From CADEED01 sp964444835 (GTDB lineage: Bacteria > Pseudomonadota > Gammaproteobacteria > Steroidobacterales > Steroidobacteraceae): a DNA stretch of 64,000 nt. Made by a program: the position numbers and the translations under genes. Numbering within the stretch: the first letter of the stretch is position 1; each line of letters opens with the position of its first letter. The DNA lies in contig CAYUIT010000005.1 in NCBI GenBank assembly GCA_964444835.1, positions 56,630-120,629 of the forward strand, written 5' to 3'. The notes under the pieces are model-generated. The model saw only the letters and a list, made by a program, of their open reading frames with translations. It did not search any database and had not been told where the DNA came from. Positions 60,965-64,000 of the stretch are shown one piece after another.

Positions 60965-63277
60965 TCAATCCTGGGGCGCTGCGGGCGCTAACACTTCGCG
61001 CGACCCGTTCGATTGCAGCGGACCGACGACACCGGCAGCCTCCATAGACTCGAGCAGCCGCGCCGCGCGGTTGTAGCCAATCTTGAGCCGCCGCTGTACG
61101 TACGAAATCGACGGCTTGCGCTCCGTCGTGACGATCTTGACCGCCTCGTCGTACAAAGAGTCCTGCTCGCCCTCGCCGCCCAATGGATTGCCCTCGCCGT
61201 CTTCGGCCGGCAGCCCTGGAATCGGCGTCTTCGGACCCGACAGCACCTCGTCGATGTACGACGGTGCTGCATTCTTCTTCAACGACTCGACCACGCGATG
61301 CACCTCGGCATCGCTCACAAAGGCACCGTGTACGCGTGTCGGCACCGACGTGCCTGACGGCAGATACAGCATGTCGCCATGGCCTAACAACGACTCGGCA
61401 CCCATCTGATCCAAGATCGTCCGTGAGTCGACGCGTGCAGAAACTTGGAACGCGATGCGGCAGGGAATGTTCGCCTTGATGAGGCCCGTGATCACGTCGA
61501 CGGACGGTCGCTGCGTCGCGAGCACCAAGTGAATCCCAGACGCCCGCGCCTTCTGCGCGAGCCGGGCGATGAGCTCTTCGACCTTCTTGCCGACGATCAT
61601 CATCAAGTCGGCCAGCTCGTCGATGATCACCACGATATAGGGCAGCGGCGTGAGGTCTTGGATTTCGCGTTGGTCGATGCGCGGGTCGTTAGCCGCCCGC
61701 TGCAACATCACAGGATCCTTGATCGGCTTCCCTTCGTCGTTCGCATCTTTCACGCGACGGTTGAAACCCGCGATATTGCGCACGCCGAGCGCCGCCATGA
61801 GTTGATACCGCCGCTCCATCTCCGCCACGCACCAGCGCAGCGCATTGGCGGCGTGCTTCATGTCCGTGACCACGGGCGCGAGCAGATGCGGGATCCCCTC
61901 GTAGACCGACAGCTCAAGCATCTTCGGGTCGATCATGATGAGGCGAACGTGTTCCGCCGTGCTCTTATAAAGCAGCGATAACACCATCGCATTGATCGCG
62001 ACCGACTTACCGGAGCCGGTGGTGCCGGCGATCAACAAGTGCGGCATCTTGGCGAGGTCGGCGCACATCGGCGCACCACCGATATCCTTACCAAGCGCGA
62101 GCGCGAGCGGCGAACCAATATCGTCGTAAGACTTCGACTTGATGATCTCGCCGAGCGTCACGATCTCGCGCTTCTCGTTCGGAATCTCGAGACCCATGAC
62201 CGACTTGCCCGGGATCACTTCGACCACGCGCACGCTGATCGCCGACAGCGCGCGCGCCAAGTCCTTCGCGAGCGCCGTGATTTGGCTGACTTTCACGCCC
62301 GGCGCTGGCCGCATTTCAAAGCGTGTCACGACCGGCCCCGGCTGCACGGCCACCACTTCGACGTCAACGCCGAAGTCCTTCAGCTTGAGCTCGACGAGAC
62401 GCGACATCGCCTCGAGCGCCTCTTGCGAGTACGACGCCTCCCGCTTCGGCGCGTCATCTAACAACTGTAGCGGAGGCAGCTCGCCCGACTTTGCCGCATC
62501 GAACAGCGGCACCTGCCGCTCCTTCTCGACGCGCTCGCTCTTTTCAACCACCGGCGGCGGCGCCTCGATCCGTGGCTTGGGACGCGCGGCCACCTTCGTC
62601 TGCTCCGCCTTCACGGCCTCCGTACGCGCCTTTTTGGCCTCGACACCGACGGCAACGTCGCGTGCGGTCGCGCGGCGCGCTTTGAGCCACGCAATGCCGT
62701 TCCAAACCGCCGCGCCGAGCTGATCGATTACAGTGAGCCAAGACACGCCGAAGGCCAACGACACGCCCGCCATCCACGCCGCGAGCATCAACAGCGTCGC
62801 GCCGAGAAAATTCATCGAACCGGCGAGCCCGCTCCCGACGACATCACCGATCACGCCGCCTGCGGTTTCGCGCAACGGTTCAGGCGCCCAATGCAGCGTG
62901 GCCAATCCGCAGCTTGTCACGAGCATCAGCACGAACCCGCCAACGCGAATCGCCGTGTTCGTTCGCGAGCTGGCCTCGGCAGCATCGCGCTGTCGGAACA
63001 TCACGAAACACGCCACGCCGAGCATGATGGGAAACAAAAACGCTGGCCGACCGAACAGAAAGAACAACACGTCGGCGAGCCACGCACCGAATGGCCCGAT
63101 ACGATTTTGAATGTCGACCGCTTCACCGGTGAAGGAGAATCCGGGATCGCGCGGGCTGTACGTCGCGAGTGCCACGAGCATCACGAGCGCGACGACACCC
63201 AACGCCAAGATCGCGCTCTCGCGCAATCCGCGCGCGACGGCTGATGACAAGCGGGGTGCAGCTGCTTTTTCGGCCAA
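60965..63277 (-). CDS. ftsK: DNA translocase FtsK
   Basis: A 770-residue septal translocase. Four membrane helices lie in residues about 18-180, followed by a short linker (about 200-280), shorter than in E. coli. The motor has Walker A AGTTGSGKSVAIN (about 418), IVVIIDELADLMM (Walker B) and the winged-helix gamma domain (about 695-765, SISYVQRRLKIGYNRAARLLESMEAAGVV), which reads KOPS motifs. It starts at TTG 63277; no ATG is available between it and the upstream stop. A promoter is predicted at 63308-63336. It is the first gene of ftsK-lolA-vanZ-rarA-crcB-serS. Confidence 0.95.
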   Translation of the reverse strand: MAEKAAAPRLSSAVARGLRESAILALGVVALVMLVALATYSPRDPGFSFTGEAVDIQNRIGPFGAWLADVLFFLFGRPAFLFPIMLGVACFVMFRQRDAAEASSRTNTAIRVGGFVLMLVTSCGLATLHWAPEPLRETAGGVIGDVVGSGLAGSMNFLGATLLMLAAWMAGVSLAFGVSWLTVIDQLGAAVWNGIAWLKARRATARDVAVGVEAKKARTEAVKAEQTKVAARPKPRIEAPPPVVEKSERVEKERQVPLFDAAKSGELPPLQLLDDAPKREASYSQEALEAMSRLVELKLKDFGVDVEVVAVQPGPVVTRFEMRPAPGVKVSQITALAKDLARALSAISVRVVEVIPGKSVMGLEIPNEKREIVTLGEIIKSKSYDDIGSPLALALGKDIGGAPMCADLAKMPHLLIAGTTGSGKSVAINAMVLSLLYKSTAEHVRLIMIDPKMLELSVYEGIPHLLAPVVTDMKHAANALRWCVAEMERRYQLMAALGVRNIAGFNRRVKDANDEGKPIKDPVMLQRAANDPRIDQREIQDLTPLPYIVVIIDELADLMMIVGKKVEELIARLAQKARASGIHLVLATQRPSVDVITGLIKANIPCRIAFQVSARVDSRTILDQMGAESLLGHGDMLYLPSGTSVPTRVHGAFVSDAEVHRVVESLKKNAAPSYIDEVLSGPKTPIPGLPAEDGEGNPLGGEGEQDSLYDEAVKIVTTERKPSISYVQRRLKIGYNRAARLLESMEAAGVVGPLQSNGSREVLAPAAPQD

Positions 63278-63307
63278 GGCTCTAACTCACGTTAACAAAA
63301 CGCTTTA

Positions 63308-63336
63308 AGTATATGCTTCCAAAAGATTATTCTGAA
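63308..63336 (-). promoter_or_regulatory. Predicted ftsK promoter
   Basis: Minus strand: -35 TTCAGA (63336-63331), 17-base spacer, -10 TATACT (63313-63308). Transcription would start about 20 bases before the TTG start codon of ftsK. The stretch is notably AT-rich against the GC-rich background. Confidence 0.5.
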
Positions 63337-63426
63337 GGCCAATCCACCGCTCTCAATCGCCAGAGCTGGCGGCTGCACCGCGTGTGAGGCGGCCGAACGC
63401 TGGCATCGTTGCGGCGGGTGCCACGC

Positions 63427-63455
63427 TTGAAATTGCGCGCGCGGCGCTTCATAAA
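63427..63455 (+). promoter_or_regulatory. Predicted trxB promoter
   Basis: Plus strand: -35 TTGAAA (63427-63432), 17-base spacer, -10 CATAAA (63450-63455). The predicted leader is about 20 bases before the ATG at 63483. Consensus match only. Confidence 0.45.
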
Positions 63456-63482
63456 GGCGCGTTACCTGGAAACAAATTATAC

Positions 63483-64000
63483 ATGAGCAACTCTCGTCAC
63501 AATCGCCTCATCATTTTGGGCTCGGGGCCTGCCGGCTACACCGCAGCCGTTTACGCCGCGCGCGCTAACCGCTCGCCGCTTCTGATCACGGGCCTCGAGC
63601 AAGGTGGCCAGCTCATGATCACAACCGACGTGGACAACTGGCCAGGCGATCCGCACGGCTTGCAAGGGCCGGCGCTGATGCAGCGCATGAAAGAGCATGC
63701 CGAGCGCTTCCACACGACGCTCGTCAACGATCACATTCATACGGTCGATCTTCGCGCACGCCCGTTCCGCTTGACCGGCGATGCCGGCGTTTACACCTGC
63801 GACGCGCTGGTCATCGCCACCGGCGCCTCTGCCAAGTATCTAGGCATTCCATCGGAAGAAAAGTTTCGTGGCAAAGGCGTTTCGGCGTGCGCCACCTGCG
63901 ATGGATTCTTCTTCCGCAAGCAACGCGTCGCCGTCATCGGCGGCGGCAACACGGCGGTTGAGGAAGCGCTGTATCTCGCCAATATCGCCGAGCACGTCAC
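63483..64000 (+). CDS. trxB: Thioredoxin reductase, cut by right edge
   Basis: 172 codons are visible from ATG 63483 to the window end. The FAD fold LIILGSGPAGYTAAVYAARANRSPLLI, TDVDNWPGD, the redox motif ACATCDGFF (Cys136, Cys139) and the NADPH fold VAVIGGGNTAVEEALYLANIA are those of TrxB. It reduces thioredoxin, which in turn supplies the BCP peroxidase encoded at 53.9 kb. It is divergent from ftsK, the common order in gammaproteobacteria. The C-terminal half is outside the window. Confidence 0.95.
   Translation, partial: MSNSRHNRLIILGSGPAGYTAAVYAARANRSPLLITGLEQGGQLMITTDVDNWPGDPHGLQGPALMQRMKEHAERFHTTLVNDHIHTVDLRARPFRLTGDAGVYTCDALVIATGASAKYLGIPSEEKFRGKGVSACATCDGFFFRKQRVAVIGGGNTAVEEALYLANIAEHV

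Overview
The window looks like one continuous stretch of a GC-rich bacterial chromosome. I see no insertion sequence, phage or CRISPR. Conserved blocks (ruvC-ruvA-ruvB-ybgC-tolQRAB-pal-cpoB-queE-queC with a tRNA-Lys; sucA-sucB-lpdA; ftsK-lolA-rarA-crcB-serS with trxB divergent) point to a gammaproteobacterium. The PEP-CTERM protein, the glycogen cluster and the Abhydrolase_10-like esterase would fit an environmental lineage near Steroidobacterales, Nevskiales or Xanthomonadales, but that placement is a guess.

Layout. 0-9.5 kb: a minus-strand Tad/Flp pilus operon running flp, TadG-like, TadE/G-like, exported protein, second small Flp-like prepilin, cpaB, cpaC, an FHA-domain tadA, tadB, tadC and a TadE-like gene cut by the left edge; no tadZ or prepilin peptidase is in view. 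9.6-14.3 kb: mmsA, a beta-lactamase-fold lipoprotein, a flavin monooxygenase and an exported VOC protein. 14.3-24.2 kb: glycogen/maltodextrin operon glgP-glgB-glgX-malQ with a divergent ROK glucokinase of the polyphosphate type. 24.1-31.7 kb: an inositol-phosphatase-family gene, a universal stress protein behind an 8-codon leader ORF, a DUF2934 protein, two receiver-domain proteins (one a hybrid kinase), a lipase-like lipoprotein and a PEP-CTERM protein. 32.1-33.8 kb: an exported alpha/beta hydrolase under a promoter that runs into a clear inverted-repeat operator. 33.8-42.7 kb: tRNA-Lys, queuosine genes, Tol-Pal system and ruvABC. 42.7-46.8 kb: relA and an unusual fusion of a degenerate receiver domain, a membrane segment and a TonB C-terminal domain. 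46.8-52.4 kb: 2-oxoglutarate dehydrogenase complex. 52.5-58.2 kb: small membrane proteins, three tRNAs (Arg, Ala, Ser), bcp, a histidine phosphatase, an acyl-CoA dehydrogenase and serS. 58.2-64 kb: crcB, rarA, a VanZ-like gene, lolA, ftsK and the start of trxB.

How the parts connect. Glucose released from glycogen by GlgP, GlgX and MalQ can be re-phosphorylated by the adjacent glucokinase. Tol-Pal, LolA and the TonB-like protein serve the outer membrane. RelA, the stress protein, the receiver proteins and the hybrid kinase form a signalling-rich middle section.

The strongest unexplained signal is not a gene. The heptamer CTAACAA (usually CTAACAAC or CTAACAAG) occurs about 42 times across both strands by eye, roughly ten-fold or more above a composition estimate. 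It sits in several reading frames and in two intergenic gaps, and it appears to dictate synonymous codon choice. It could be a DNA uptake-like, architecture or modification motif, or an extreme codon-context bias; I cannot tell which from this window alone.
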